Shown here piece by piece: positions 30,865 to 40,572 of a DNA stretch of 64,000 bases (within the stretch, counting starts at the first letter, position 1; the number at the start of each line of letters is the position of its first letter). The stretch is from Roseivivax sp. GX 12232. GTDB taxonomy: Bacteria; Pseudomonadota; Alphaproteobacteria; Rhodobacterales; Rhodobacteraceae. Made by a program: the position numbers and the translations under genes. Location of the stretch: positions 1-64,000 of the forward strand of contig NZ_JAJSEC010000007.1 in assembly GCF_021272185.1 (NCBI RefSeq), given 5' to 3'. The notes under the pieces were generated by a model. The model had not been told where the DNA came from and did not search any database. It worked only from the letters and a program-made list of their open reading frames with translations.

Positions 30865-31649
30865 AGACCGTCGTTTTCATCCCCGCCCGCTACGCCTCCT
30901 CGCGCTATCCCGGCAAGCCGCTGGTCGAGCTGACCGGCGCCAGTGGCGAGAAGAAGAGCCTGATCCGCCGCAGCTGGGAGGCCGCCCAGGGCATCGCCCG
31001 GGTCGATGCGGTCTACGTGCTGACCGATGACGACCGCATCCGGGCTGCCGCCGAGGGTTTCGGCGCCGAGGTGCTGATGACCTCGAGCGCGGCGCGCAAC
31101 GGCACCGAACGCTGCGCCGAGGCGCTGGCCCAGCTGCCCGAGACCCCCGAGGTGGTGGTCAACCTGCAGGGCGACGCGCCGCTGACCCCGCCCTGGTTCC
31201 TCGAGGCGCTGATCGAGGCCATGGACAGCCCCGAGGTGCAGATGGCCACGCCGGTCCTGAAGACCGAGCCCGAGACGCTGGCGAACTTCCTCGCCGACCG
31301 CAAGGAGGGCCGGGTCGGCGGCACCACCGCGGTGATGCGCGGCGACGGCACGGCGCTCTATTTCTCCAAGGAGGTGCTGCCCTATGTGGCCGACCTCGCC
31401 GCCCCGCCCGAGGTCTGGCACCACGTCGGCGTCTATGCCTACCGCCCCGCCGCGCTCGCGGCCTACGGCGGCTGGGCGGAAGGCCCGCTCGAGGCCGCCG
31501 AGGGGCTCGAACAGCTGCGCTTTCTGGAAAACGGATGGCCGGTGAGCTGCGTGCCCGTCGCGGCGCGCGGCCGGGTCTTTTGGGAATTGAACAACCCCGT
31601 CGATGTCGCCCGCATCGAGGCGGTTCTGAAAAAGGAGGGCCTGGCATGA
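30861..31649 (+). CDS. kdsB: 3-deoxy-manno-octulosonate cytidylyltransferase (CMP-KDO synthetase)
   Basis: Activates KDO as CMP-KDO for transfer. 262 residues. N-terminal [18 protein letters not shown] nucleotide-binding motif, [27 protein letters not shown] with metal-binding Asp, [12 protein letters not shown], and C-terminal [15 protein letters not shown]. Overlaps kdsD and kdsA by four bases each, so the three are tightly coupled. Confidence 0.94.
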   Translation: MKTVVFIPARYASSRYPGKPLVELTGASGEKKSLIRRSWEAAQGIARVDAVYVLTDDDRIRAAAEGFGAEVLMTSSAARNGTERCAEALAQLPETPEVVVNLQGDAPLTPPWFLEALIEAMDSPEVQMATPVLKTEPETLANFLADRKEGRVGGTTAVMRGDGTALYFSKEVLPYVADLAAPPEVWHHVGVYAYRPAALAAYGGWAEGPLEAAEGLEQLRFLENGWPVSCVPVAARGRVFWELNNPVDVARIEAVLKKEGLA

Positions 31650-32467
31650 AGACCGTCACCATCGGAGAGATCCCCGTCGCCAACGACCAGCCCTTCGCGC
31701 TGATCGCCGGGCCCTGCCAGCTCGAGAGCCTGGATCACGCGCGGATGCTGGCCGGGCGCATCGCCGCCGCCGCCGAGGCCGCGAACCGGCCCTGGATCTT
31801 CAAGGCGAGCTACGACAAGGCCAACCGCTCCTCGCTCGCCGGCAAGCGCGGGCTGGGCATGGAGGAAGGGCTGAAGATCCTCGGCGAGATCAAGCGCGAG
31901 TTCGGCGTGCCCGTCCTGACCGACGTGCATGCGCCCGAGCATTGCGCGCCCGCCGCCGAGGTCGTCGACGTCCTGCAGATCCCCGCCTTCCTGTCGCGCC
32001 AGACCGACCTGCTGATCGCCGCGGGCGAGACCGGGGCGGCGATCAACGTCAAGAAAGGCCAGTTCCTCGCGCCCTGGGACATGGAGAATGTCGCCGCCAA
32101 GATCGCCTCGACCGGCAACGAGCGGGTGATGCTCTGCGAACGCGGCGCCTCCTTCGGCTACAACATGCTGGTCTCGGACATGCGCTCGCTGCCGATCATG
32201 GCGCGCACCGGCTGCCCGGTGGTCTTCGACGCGACCCATTCGGTGCAGCTTCCGGGCGGCATGGGCGGCTCGTCCGGCGGGCAGCGCGAGTTCGTCGAAC
32301 CGCTGGCGCGCGCGGCGCTGGCCGTGGGCTGCGCGGCGGTCTTCATCGAGACCCACGAGGACCCCGACAACGCCCCTTCGGACGGGCCCAACATGGTCGA
32401 GGTCGACCGGCTCGGCGCGCTTCTCAAGGGGCTCGCGGCGATCGACGACCTGACGAAAGGGCGCTGA
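31646..32467 (+). CDS. kdsA: 2-dehydro-3-deoxyphosphooctonate aldolase (KDO-8-phosphate synthase)
   Basis: Condenses phosphoenolpyruvate with arabinose 5-phosphate. 273 residues. IAGPCQLES near residue 20, [11 protein letters not shown] with PEP-binding residues, [35 protein letters not shown], and [15 protein letters not shown] near the end. Its second motif Cys/His pattern fits the metal-dependent class, but that call is tentative. Third gene of kdsD-kdsB-kdsA; ATG overlaps the kdsB stop. Confidence 0.95.
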   Translation: MKTVTIGEIPVANDQPFALIAGPCQLESLDHARMLAGRIAAAAEAANRPWIFKASYDKANRSSLAGKRGLGMEEGLKILGEIKREFGVPVLTDVHAPEHCAPAAEVVDVLQIPAFLSRQTDLLIAAGETGAAINVKKGQFLAPWDMENVAAKIASTGNERVMLCERGASFGYNMLVSDMRSLPIMARTGCPVVFDATHSVQLPGGMGGSSGGQREFVEPLARAALAVGCAAVFIETHEDPDNAPSDGPNMVEVDRLGALLKGLAAIDDLTKGR

Positions 32468-32544
32468 CCGGGGCGGCATAAACCGCGCCTTAAGCCTTAT
32501 CGTGTTTTCTCCGCCGGGATTGTTCTCGGCGAAGGCAGAATGCG

Positions 32545-35076
32545 ATGTTGCGACGGCTGGCGGCGCTTTTCCACCTCTATGCGGCCCATCACCTTTCGGT
32601 CTCCCTGCCCGGTCCCGCGCTCTGCGACAGGGCGGGGCGGCGGATCGGCCACGTCGACCGCGTGGCCTATGCCGAGGGGCGGCTGCGGGTCGAAGGCTGG
32701 GCCGAGGCGCGCGGCCTGAGGCTGGTCCTCGGCGGGGCGGCGGCCTCGGGCCAAGCGGCGTTGCCCCGGCCCGACGTGGCGGCCTCGGGCTTTCGCGGCG
32801 GCGGCTTCCGGCTGAGCGTGCCGGCCCTGCCCCGTGACCTGGCCCAAAGCACCCCGCCCGGCCTGGTGATCCAGCCCGAGGACGGGCGCCCCGCGATCCC
32901 CGACCTCAGCCTGCCGCGCCCGGCGCTGCCGCTCTGGCCACTGCTGCCGGGGTTCCTGGCACGGCTGGCGCGCGCCCTGCCCGCGGCGCTGGCCTGGCGG
33001 CGGACCCGCGATCCGCGCTGCCGCGCGCGGGTGAAGGCGATCCTGGGGCTTGCGCCTACGCAGGGCAACGGCCCGCTCCTGCCCGGGCTGATCCGCCGCG
33101 CGCCCGAGGCCCCGGTCCAGGCCGCGCCGGACGTCACCATCGTCCTGCCCGTGCACAACGGTTTTGCACTGCTGCCGCAGGTGCTGAAGCGCATCGCGCG
33201 ACACACCGATCTGCCCTGGCGGCTGATCCTGGTCGAGGATGCCTCGACCGATCCGCGCGTCCGCCCGTTCTTACAAGAGTGGGCCACCGACCCCCGCCGC
33301 GCCGACCGCGTGCACTTGATCGAGACGCGCCGCAACCTCGGGTTCATCGGCGCGGTGAACCTGGGCTTCGCCCGGGCGCTAGAAGGGCCGGAACGCGGGC
33401 CGGTGCTTCTGTTGAACTCCGATGCCTTCCTGCCGCCCGACTGGGCGCGCCGGCTGCTCGCGCCCCTGGCCGCTGACCCCGGCGTGGCCTCGGTCACCCC
33501 GGCCTCCAACGCGGCCGAGATCCTCTCCGTCCCGGCGATCTGCCGCGAGGTGCCGCTGCGCCCCGGCATGGCTGACCGGATCGACGCCACCGCCGCCCGG
33601 CTCGACCCGCAGGGCGCGCTGGCCCCGCTGCCGACCGGCGTCGGCTTCTGCATGGCCATCGCCCGCCCCTGGCTTGCCCGGCTGCCGCGCTTCGACACCG
33701 CCTTCGGGCGCGGCTACGGCGAAGAGGTCGACTGGTGCCGCCGCATCGCCGCCCAGGGCGGGCGGCACCTGGGCCACGCCGGGGTCTTCGTCGAACACCA
33801 GGGCGGGGCGAGCTTCGGGCCCGAGAAGGCGGCGCTCCTGCGCCGCAACGGCGCCCGGCTGCGGGCCCGCTATCCCGGCTTCGACGCCGAGGTCGCCGCC
33901 TTCAAATCTGACGACCCGCTCGGCGGCCCGCGCTTCGCCCTGGCGCTGGCCTGGGCCGCCGAGGTGAGCCGCCCCGCCCGGATCGAGGTGATCTTCACCC
34001 ACAGCCTCGGCGGCGGCGTCGCCCGCGCTACCGAAGCCCGGATCCAGCGCGCGCTCGCCGCCGGCCGCCCGGCCCTGCGCGTGGCGCTTGGCGGGCCCGA
34101 CCGGTTCGAGCTCACGCTCTTTAGCGCCTGGGGCCGGATCGGCGGCGCCACGCCCGACGCCACGGTGCTGGCGGAGTATCTGTCCCTCCTGCCCGCGAAG
34201 GACCTGGTCTATGCCTGCGGCGTCGGCGATGCCGACCCCTTGGCCCTGCCCGGGCTGATCGCGGACCTCCTCGGCCCCGAGGACCGCGCCGAGCTGGAGT
34301 TGCACGATTACTTCCCCCTCTCGCCCTCCTACACGCTTTGCGACAGCTCCGGCACCTATCGCGGGTTGCCCGCCACGGGCGACCGCGACCCCGCGCATCA
34401 GGCCCGCCGCCCCGACGGCACCCGCGTGCCGCTCACCCAGTGGCGCGCCGCCTGGCACGGGCTCGCCGCCCGCGCGCAGATCACTTGTTTTTCCCAGGCC
34501 TCGGCCGATCTCCTGCGCAAAGCCTGGCCCGATCTCGCGCCTCGGATCACCCTGCGTCCGCACCGCCTGGCGCTGACGCCCGCGCCGCTGCCGCGCGCCA
34601 GCCAAGGCAGCCGCCCGGTGATCGGCGTCCTCGGCGCCATCTCGCCCCAGAAAGGCGCGCCCGTCATCGCCGAACTCGCCCAGCTCTGCGGCGACGACCT
34701 GCAGCTCACCCTGATCGGAGAGATCGCCCCGGACCTCGACCTGCCCGCCCATGTCACCCGCAGCGGCGCCTATGACCCCGAGGACATCGCGCCCCTCGCC
34801 CGCGCCCGCGGCGTGACGCACTGGCTGATCCCCTCGCTCTGGCCCGAGACCTTCTGTTTCGCCCTGCACGAGGCGCTGGCCACCGGCCTGCCGGTCCTGG
34901 GCTTCGACCTCGGCGCCCAGGGCGCGACACTCGCCGCCGCGCCCAACGGCACGGCCCTGCCCTATCACCCCGGCGCGCCCGACCGCATGGCCCGCGCCCT
35001 CCGCGCCGCCGTCCTGGCCGCCCCCGCCGCGGAGGTCCGCCGCGCCGCGCCCCTCTCGCCCACCGGGACCGGCTGA
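32545..35076 (+). CDS. Two-domain glycosyltransferase (GT2 plus GT4-like)
   Basis: 843 residues. Residues about 1-190 have no clear family. About 195-450 is a GT2 domain ([29 protein letters not shown], a DxD-like [26 protein letters not shown]). About 490-830 is a GT4/GT-B-like domain ([73 protein letters not shown]). Such fusions can add two sugars and often build capsule or O-antigen chains. Probably cytoplasmic or membrane-peripheral. It follows kdsA by 77 bases and precedes the O-acetyltransferase by one base. Acceptor and donors unknown. Confidence 0.85.
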   Translation: MLRRLAALFHLYAAHHLSVSLPGPALCDRAGRRIGHVDRVAYAEGRLRVEGWAEARGLRLVLGGAAASGQAALPRPDVAASGFRGGGFRLSVPALPRDLAQSTPPGLVIQPEDGRPAIPDLSLPRPALPLWPLLPGFLARLARALPAALAWRRTRDPRCRARVKAILGLAPTQGNGPLLPGLIRRAPEAPVQAAPDVTIVLPVHNGFALLPQVLKRIARHTDLPWRLILVEDASTDPRVRPFLQEWATDPRRADRVHLIETRRNLGFIGAVNLGFARALEGPERGPVLLLNSDAFLPPDWARRLLAPLAADPGVASVTPASNAAEILSVPAICREVPLRPGMADRIDATAARLDPQGALAPLPTGVGFCMAIARPWLARLPRFDTAFGRGYGEEVDWCRRIAAQGGRHLGHAGVFVEHQGGASFGPEKAALLRRNGARLRARYPGFDAEVAAFKSDDPLGGPRFALALAWAAEVSRPARIEVIFTHSLGGGVARATEARIQRALAAGRPALRVALGGPDRFELTLFSAWGRIGGATPDATVLAEYLSLLPAKDLVYACGVGDADPLALPGLIADLLGPEDRAELELHDYFPLSPSYTLCDSSGTYRGLPATGDRDPAHQARRPDGTRVPLTQWRAAWHGLAARAQITCFSQASADLLRKAWPDLAPRITLRPHRLALTPAPLPRASQGSRPVIGVLGAISPQKGAPVIAELAQLCGDDLQLTLIGEIAPDLDLPAHVTRSGAYDPEDIAPLARARGVTHWLIPSLWPETFCFALHEALATGLPVLGFDLGAQGATLAAAPNGTALPYHPGAPDRMARALRAAVLAAPAAEVRRAAPLSPTGTG

Positions 35077-35077
35077 C

Positions 35078-35806
35078 ATGGGAGAGGTCGCGCTCGACTG
35101 GCTGCGCGCCCGCGGGATCGAGGCGCTGCCCCGCCCCGGCGGCCGCGTCGCCCTGCCGCCCCGCGGCTTCATCGAGGCCCCCGCCAGCCTGAAATGGACG
35201 CGCTTCGACCAAGAGCTGGAGCTTGGCGCCTTCTCCTACCAGGTCTCGGGCTATGCCTGCGCCGCCCGCATCGGCCGCTACGTCTCGATAGGCGAAGACG
35301 TGCAGATCGGCCGCCAGGATCACCCGCTGCACTGGGCCTCGACCAGCCCCGCCTTCTACCTCGGCGACCGGATCTTCGACCTCGCCGCGGGGTTCACCGG
35401 ATCCGAGGCCTATCACGCCACCCAACCCCCGCGCCCCAGCCGCGGCCCGCCGACGCGCCTCAGGCACACCACCGTGGGCCACGACGTCTGGATCGGCCAC
35501 GGCGCGATCCTGCTCGCCGGCGTCAGCATCGGCCCCGGCGCGGTGATCGGCGCGGGCGCCGTCGTCACCCGCGACGTGCCGCCCTATGCAGTGGTCGCCG
35601 GCGCGCCCGCAAGGATCCTGCGCATGCGCCACCCGCCTGACCTCGTCGCGGGCTTCCTGCACCTGCGCTGGTGGCGCTTCGCCCCCTGGCAGCTTGCCCA
35701 TCTCGACCCCTCCGACCCCGCCAGCTTCCTGCGCGGGCTCCGGGCGATGAAGTCCGAGCCCGATTTCACCTTCGACAGGCTCGCGCTTTCCGAGGTGCCA
35801 GAATGA
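35078..35806 (+). CDS. Hexapeptide-repeat (left-handed beta-helix) acetyltransferase
   Basis: 242 residues. Hexapeptide repeats appear as [18 protein letters not shown] and [20 protein letters not shown] / [20 protein letters not shown], with the catalytic-type His in [11 protein letters not shown]. The closing [15 protein letters not shown] is typical of xenobiotic/CatB-like and polysaccharide O-acetyltransferases. One base separates it from the glycosyltransferase and it overlaps the following sulfotransferase by four bases, so acetylation of the polysaccharide or its precursor is likely, though the acceptor is unknown. Confidence 0.85.
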   Translation: MGEVALDWLRARGIEALPRPGGRVALPPRGFIEAPASLKWTRFDQELELGAFSYQVSGYACAARIGRYVSIGEDVQIGRQDHPLHWASTSPAFYLGDRIFDLAAGFTGSEAYHATQPPRPSRGPPTRLRHTTVGHDVWIGHGAILLAGVSIGPGAVIGAGAVVTRDVPPYAVVAGAPARILRMRHPPDLVAGFLHLRWWRFAPWQLAHLDPSDPASFLRGLRAMKSEPDFTFDRLALSEVPE

Positions 35807-36600
35807 CCCCAGAGGCCCCGCTGATCTTCCTGCATATCCCCAAGACCGCCGGCCAAAGCGTGCACGCCGCGCTCAGCCAGGGCCTGCCCGAGGCCGCGGT
35901 CTCGCCAGTGCGCCTGCACAGCCAGGCGGGCCCCGGCACAGCCCAGCTGCCCCCCGGCTACGCGCTTTATTCCGGCCATATCGACTGGGAGGCGCTGGCC
36001 AGCCTCGGCCCGCGCGCCCGGGCCTTCACCGTGCTGCGCGACCCACTCGAACGGCTCGCCTCCTTCTATTTCTACCTCCGCCGCAAGGCCCGGAGCCTGC
36101 CACCCGAAGTGCTCGCCCGCCCCGACCACCTGGGCCTGCGCCAGGTCACAACCCTCTCGGCCGAGGACTATTTCCTCGCCGGCCCGCCCCCCTGGCGCGC
36201 CTTCATCACGGACCACTACTGCGCGCCCTATTGCCGCTACCTCGTCAGCCGGAAAATCCGCGCGGGCCGACAGCTCGACGGCCTGTCGGACCGCCAGCTC
36301 GTCGATGCCGCATATCGCGCCGCCCAGGGCCTTTCCGGTCTCTACCACACCGGCGACCTGGACCCGCTCGCCCGTGACCTCACCCACTGGACCGGCCGCC
36401 CCATTGACCTCCCCCGCATCAACGCCGGCCCCGGCTCCGCCCCGCGCTGGCCCGCGCTGGCCGCGCGCCTGCCCCCGCAGGCCGCCGCCCGGCTCGCCGC
36501 CTGGGTCGCCCCCGACGTCGCGCTGATGACCCGCCTCGGCATGCCCGTGAACACGCGCTTCCCGGCGCCTCTTTGCCAGACGTTAACCGCCCGGGCCTAG
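35803..36600 (+). CDS. Sulfotransferase family 2-type protein
   Basis: 265 residues. The PAPS 5'-phosphosulfate loop is [16 protein letters not shown] at residues 9-24, and the 3'-phosphate motif is [20 protein letters not shown] near 75-95. This layout is that of carbohydrate sulfotransferases. It overlaps the acetyltransferase gene by four bases. It probably transfers sulfate from PAPS to a sugar of the exported polysaccharide; the acceptor is inferred only from neighbours. No PAPS synthesis genes are in the window. Confidence 0.82.
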   Translation: MTPEAPLIFLHIPKTAGQSVHAALSQGLPEAAVSPVRLHSQAGPGTAQLPPGYALYSGHIDWEALASLGPRARAFTVLRDPLERLASFYFYLRRKARSLPPEVLARPDHLGLRQVTTLSAEDYFLAGPPPWRAFITDHYCAPYCRYLVSRKIRAGRQLDGLSDRQLVDAAYRAAQGLSGLYHTGDLDPLARDLTHWTGRPIDLPRINAGPGSAPRWPALAARLPPQAAARLAAWVAPDVALMTRLGMPVNTRFPAPLCQTLTARA

Positions 36601-36633
36601 GCTCATCCCGGCCCCAACCACCCGAGTCGCTTC

Positions 36634-37866
36634 ATGCCGCCTGCCCGAAAGACGCCCCAGCCCCGCCGTCCCGCGCCGCCGCCACCGCGCAGCGAAGCCC
36701 CGGCGATGATCCTGCCCCTGCCCCGGGTGCGCCCGGCCCGGCTGCGCCGCCGGCACGCCGCGCTCCTCGTCTCGGCCCTGTTCCTGGTGCTCCTGCCCCT
36801 CGCCCTGACCGCCTGGTATCTCGAGGCGCGCGCCGCGCCGCGCTACATCGCCACCGCCGGCTTCTCCGTCCGGGCCGAGGAAGGCAGCGGTGCGCTCGAC
36901 CTGCTCGGCGGCATGGCCGATCTCGCCACGCCCGCCAGCGCCGACACCGACATCTTGCAGGATTTCATCGAAAGCCCCGAGATCACGCGCCGCCTCGCGA
37001 CGCGGCTCGACCTGGCCGCCCTCTGGTCCCGCCCGCATGGCGCCTGGACAGATTCCGGGGCCGATCCGCTGTTTGCCTATGACCCCACCGGCCAGGCCGA
37101 GGACCTTGCCCGCTACTGGCACAGCCGCGTCCGCGTCACCCGCCGCGCCGGCACGGCGCTCCTCTCGCTCGAGGTCGAGGGATTCACCCCTGAAGACGCC
37201 CGGCAGATCGCCGAGGGCGTCATCGCCGAGGCCCGCGCCCTGATCGACCGGCTCTCCGCGCAAGCGCGCGCCGACGCCATGGCCCAGGCGCAGGAGGAAC
37301 TGACCCATGCGCGCGACCGGCTCGGCACGGCCCGCGCCGCGCTGACCCGCTTCCGCCATGAGACCCGCATCGTCGACCCGCAAAGCGCGCTGCAGATCCG
37401 CGCCGGCGTCATGTCCTCGTTGCAGGAACGGCTGGCCCAGGCGGTGATCGACCTCGACCTTCTGCGCCAAAGCGCCCCCGACGCCCGCTTCCGGATCGAG
37501 GCCGCCGAGCACCGCGTCGCGGTGATCGAAGCGCGCATCGCCAGCGAAGAGGCCCGGCTTGGCACCGGTGGCGGCCCAGACGCCGCGCCCGCGGCCTTCG
37601 CCGATCACGTCGGGCGCTACGAACGGCTCGCCACCGACCTGCGCTTCGCCGAGGAAAGCTACATGCTGGCCCGCGCCGCCCTCGACCGCGCCCGGACCGA
37701 GGCCGACCGCCAAAGCCGCTACCTCGCCCTGCATGTCGCTCCGGCCCGGCCTGAGACCGCCGCCGCACCGCAGAAGGCCCGGGCGCTCGCGCTGGTCGGC
37801 GGCTTCGCCACGCTCCTCTGGATCATGGGCGCGCTCGCGGACTGGGCCATCCGGGACCGGCGCTGA
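36634..37866 (+). CDS. kpsE: Capsule polysaccharide export inner-membrane protein (KpsE/Wzz-like)
   Basis: 410 residues. Pro-rich N-terminus, membrane segment near 43-62 (HAALLVSALFLVLLPLALTA), a periplasmic domain with FSVRAEEGSGALDLLGGMA and FIESPEITRRLATRLDL, long coiled-coil helices (about 190-360) and a second membrane segment near 385-402 (ALALVGGFATLLWIMGALAD). This is the polysaccharide co-polymerase architecture of KpsE. An alternative start at the internal Met 25 (36706) is possible as neither site has a strong ribosome-binding site. Its TGA overlaps the KpsT start (TGATG). Confidence 0.85.
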   Translation: MPPARKTPQPRRPAPPPPRSEAPAMILPLPRVRPARLRRRHAALLVSALFLVLLPLALTAWYLEARAAPRYIATAGFSVRAEEGSGALDLLGGMADLATPASADTDILQDFIESPEITRRLATRLDLAALWSRPHGAWTDSGADPLFAYDPTGQAEDLARYWHSRVRVTRRAGTALLSLEVEGFTPEDARQIAEGVIAEARALIDRLSAQARADAMAQAQEELTHARDRLGTARAALTRFRHETRIVDPQSALQIRAGVMSSLQERLAQAVIDLDLLRQSAPDARFRIEAAEHRVAVIEARIASEEARLGTGGGPDAAPAAFADHVGRYERLATDLRFAEESYMLARAALDRARTEADRQSRYLALHVAPARPETAAAPQKARALALVGGFATLLWIMGALADWAIRDRR

Positions 37867-38522
37867 TGATCCGGCTCGAAGGGCTCTGCAAATCCTACCG
37901 CCAGGGCGGGCGCCGCATCACCATCGCGGATCATATCACCGCCGAGTTTCCCGCGGGCGCGGTGGTCGGCCTGCTCGGCCGCAACGGCGCCGGAAAATCG
38001 AGCCTTCTGCGCATGATCGCCGGCAGCCTGCGCCCCGACGCCGGGCAAATCCTGACCCGCGGGCGCATCTCCTACCCGCTGGGCCTCGCCAGCGCGCTGC
38101 ACGGCGATCTGACCGGCGCCCAGAACGCCCGTTTCGTCGCCCGGCTCTACGGCGCCGACACCCAGGACTGCTGCCGCTTCACCGAGGATTTCGCCGATCT
38201 CGGTGCCGCCTTCTACAGCCCTGTCCGGCGCTATTCCTCGGGCATGAAGGCGCGGCTGGCCTTCGGCATCAACATGGCGCTCGACTTCGACACCTATCTC
38301 CTGGACGAGGCGCTCACCGCCGGGGACGCGGCTTTCCTCGAGCGCTCCCGCGCGCTTCTGCAGGGCCGTCTGCGCCACGCCGGCGCGCTGGTGGTCAGCC
38401 ATGCCCCGGGCCAGCTGCGCCGGATCTGCCGACAAGGCGCGGTCCTGGAAAACGGACACCTCACCCTTTTCGACAGCATCGACGAGGCGCTCGACCACCA
38501 CCACGCGGGAATGCGGGCATGA
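37866..38522 (+). CDS. kpsT: Capsular polysaccharide ABC exporter ATPase (KpsT-like)
   Basis: 218 residues. Walker A GLLGRNGAGKSSLLRMIAG, the family-typical RISYPLGLASALHGDLTGAQN, signature YSSGMKARLAFGINMAL, Walker B DTYLLDEALTAGD and switch His in VVSHAPGQL. It couples ATP hydrolysis to export with a KpsM-type permease, most likely the one at 24999. One-base overlap with kpsE and four-base overlap with the next sulfotransferase. Confidence 0.92.
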   Translation: MIRLEGLCKSYRQGGRRITIADHITAEFPAGAVVGLLGRNGAGKSSLLRMIAGSLRPDAGQILTRGRISYPLGLASALHGDLTGAQNARFVARLYGADTQDCCRFTEDFADLGAAFYSPVRRYSSGMKARLAFGINMALDFDTYLLDEALTAGDAAFLERSRALLQGRLRHAGALVVSHAPGQLRRICRQGAVLENGHLTLFDSIDEALDHHHAGMRA

Positions 38523-39442
38523 CCGCCCCGGCGCTCCTCCGCTACGCCCCGCCGCCCTTCCCGAAAGGCGCGCGCATGCTTTTTGTGATCGGCGCGCAGA
38601 AGGCAGGAACGACCTTCCTGCACCAGGCCCTGGCGCAAACCCCCGAGGTGCATCTGCCCCCGGTGAAGGAGCTGCATTACTTCGACATCCGCCGCGGCTG
38701 CGGCAAGCTGACCTTCGCCGCCCGCGCCCGCGAACTGGCCCGCGCCGCCGATGCGTTGGAGCTTGCGGGCCCCGCGCCAGCCCGGCTCGAACGCGCCCGC
38801 GCCGCGGCGGCGCTGATCGCCATGCAGTCGGGCGCCCCCGCGGGCACGCAGGGCCCCGACCGCCACGCCGCCTACCTCACCTACCTCGCGGAGGGCCACG
38901 CGGGCGCGCGCTACATCGCCGACATCACGCCGGCCTACGCCGTGCTGCCGGCGGCGGATTTCGCCGATATGGCCTCGATCGGCGCGGCGCGCTTCGTCTT
39001 CGTGTTGCGCGACCCGGTGGCGCGCATGTGGTCGCAGCTGCGCATGGCCACCCGCGCCGAACTGGGCCCGGGCGCGCCAGCCGCGACGCTCGCCGCCAGC
39101 GCCCGCGCCCGGGCCGAGGCGCTGATCCGCTCGGGCCGGCTGCCGCGCGTCGAACGGGCGGATTACGCCCGGACGCTGGGCGCGCTCGACCGGACGGTGC
39201 CGCGCGCAAGGCAACACATCCTGTTCTACGAAGATCTGGTGCGCGACGCGCGCGCCTTTGGCGCGCTTTGCGATTTCCTTGAAATCGCCCCCGGCGCGCC
39301 GGACCTGGGCCGGCGCGTGAACCCCGGCGTCAGCCTGCCGCTGCCCCCGGATCTCGAGGCGGCCTTCGCCACGGCCTTTGCGCCGCAATACGCCATGGTG
39401 CGCGCGCGTTTCGGCAGCCAGGTCCCCGAAGAATGGCGGTGA
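38519..39442 (+). CDS. Second sulfotransferase (family 1/3 type)
   Basis: 307 residues. PAPS-binding loop LFVIGAQKAGTTFLHQAL near residues 21-38, then PPVKELHYFD, the 3'-phosphate motif FVFVLRDPVARMWSQLRMA near 160-178, and ILFYEDLVRDARAF. This subtype acts on polysaccharides or Nod-factor-like sugars. It differs from the sulfotransferase at 35803, so two positions or two sugars may be sulfated. Its ATG overlaps the KpsT stop, so sulfation is genetically tied to export. Confidence 0.83.
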   Translation: MTAPALLRYAPPPFPKGARMLFVIGAQKAGTTFLHQALAQTPEVHLPPVKELHYFDIRRGCGKLTFAARARELARAADALELAGPAPARLERARAAAALIAMQSGAPAGTQGPDRHAAYLTYLAEGHAGARYIADITPAYAVLPAADFADMASIGAARFVFVLRDPVARMWSQLRMATRAELGPGAPAATLAASARARAEALIRSGRLPRVERADYARTLGALDRTVPRARQHILFYEDLVRDARAFGALCDFLEIAPGAPDLGRRVNPGVSLPLPPDLEAAFATAFAPQYAMVRARFGSQVPEEWR

Positions 39443-39480
39443 GGCCTGCGCACGGATCAACCGGCGCGCGCCCGCCCGGA

Positions 39481-40572
39481 CTAGCCCGCGCGCAGGCGGC
39501 CCAGCGGCTTGTGGCGCAGCGCCAGGAAGGGACGTTCGAAATAGCGAAAGCTCAGTTCCGCCGCACCCCAGGCCGCGCCCCAGAACATCAGGTGGAAGAT
39601 GAGCCCACCGGGCGCCACCCCCAGCGCCGCGCCCGCGCGGTCGACCAGGGTCAGGACCGGCAGGTGCAAGAGGTAGATCCCGTAGCTGACCACGCCGATC
39701 CGCATGAGCGGGCGCAGGCGCAGAACCGCGTAGACCGGGCCCTCCTCGCGCAGGATCAGGCTGCCGAGCAGCGCCGTCATGCTGAGATGCAGCGCGAAGT
39801 TCGGCAGGCCGGTCAAATCGCCGGGCAGGAACCCGAGAAGTGCTACCAGCAGGGCCAGGCAAAGCGGCGCCGCGGGTCGCGCGCCGAGCCAGGGCCAGAG
39901 CCGGGCAAAGCCCGCCTCGCGGTGCAGGACCCAGGCCAGGGCGGAGCCCATGAGGATCGGCGCATAGGTCGCGGTCGGCAGGGCAAAGCGCAGCGGGCCG
40001 ACCTCGGGCGGTCGCAACCACAACAACCCCATGACGCCCGCCAGGTTCAGCGCGATCAAAACGCCCAGCACCGTCAGAAGCCAGCGCCGGGGCAGGAGGA
40101 TCAGCACCAGCGGCCAGAGCAGGTAGTACTGCTCCTCGACCGACAGCGACCACATCGGCGCCAAGGTCGGAATATCGGCGGTCAGGAAATTCGCGAGAAA
40201 GAGGTAGTAGAAGGGCCAAAGCTCGGCCGCCCCGGGTTCACCCTTGAGAAGGACATAATAGCCGCCAATGACCGTCACCACGAGCAGGTAAAGCGGCAGA
40301 ATCCGCAGCGCCCGCCGCTTGTAGAAGCCCCGAAGCGAGATCCGCCCGAGGGCCGCCTCTTCGCGCAAGAGCAGCGTGGTGATCAGATAGCCCGAAATGA
40401 TGAAGAACAGATCCACCCCGAGAAAGCCGCGCGTCGCCAGCACCGGCCCGTCGCGCAGCGCCGCGCCCACGGGGCTGTGGTGGTAGAGCACCGCCAGGAT
40501 CGCAAAAGCCCGAAGCCCGTCGAGCGCGCCGAACCGCGCGCGAGCGCGGTAGGCGGCAAAAGCCTCGGTCAT
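39481..40572 (-). CDS. Acyltransferase-3 family membrane protein
   Basis: 363 residues with about ten hydrophobic segments. The family opening FGALDGLRAFAILAVLYHHS contains the catalytic-type His, followed by GFLGVDLFFIISGYLI, YKRRALRILPLYLL and MWSLSVEEQYYLLWPL. These integral proteins O-acetylate or O-acylate exported sugars. It is convergent with the kps/sulfotransferase unit and its ATG overlaps the rfbC stop (ATGA), so it is coupled to rfbC. Acceptor unknown. Confidence 0.9.
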   Translation of the reverse strand: MTEAFAAYRARARFGALDGLRAFAILAVLYHHSPVGAALRDGPVLATRGFLGVDLFFIISGYLITTLLLREEAALGRISLRGFYKRRALRILPLYLLVVTVIGGYYVLLKGEPGAAELWPFYYLFLANFLTADIPTLAPMWSLSVEEQYYLLWPLVLILLPRRWLLTVLGVLIALNLAGVMGLLWLRPPEVGPLRFALPTATYAPILMGSALAWVLHREAGFARLWPWLGARPAAPLCLALLVALLGFLPGDLTGLPNFALHLSMTALLGSLILREEGPVYAVLRLRPLMRIGVVSYGIYLLHLPVLTLVDRAGAALGVAPGGLIFHLMFWGAAWGAAELSFRYFERPFLALRHKPLGRLRAG

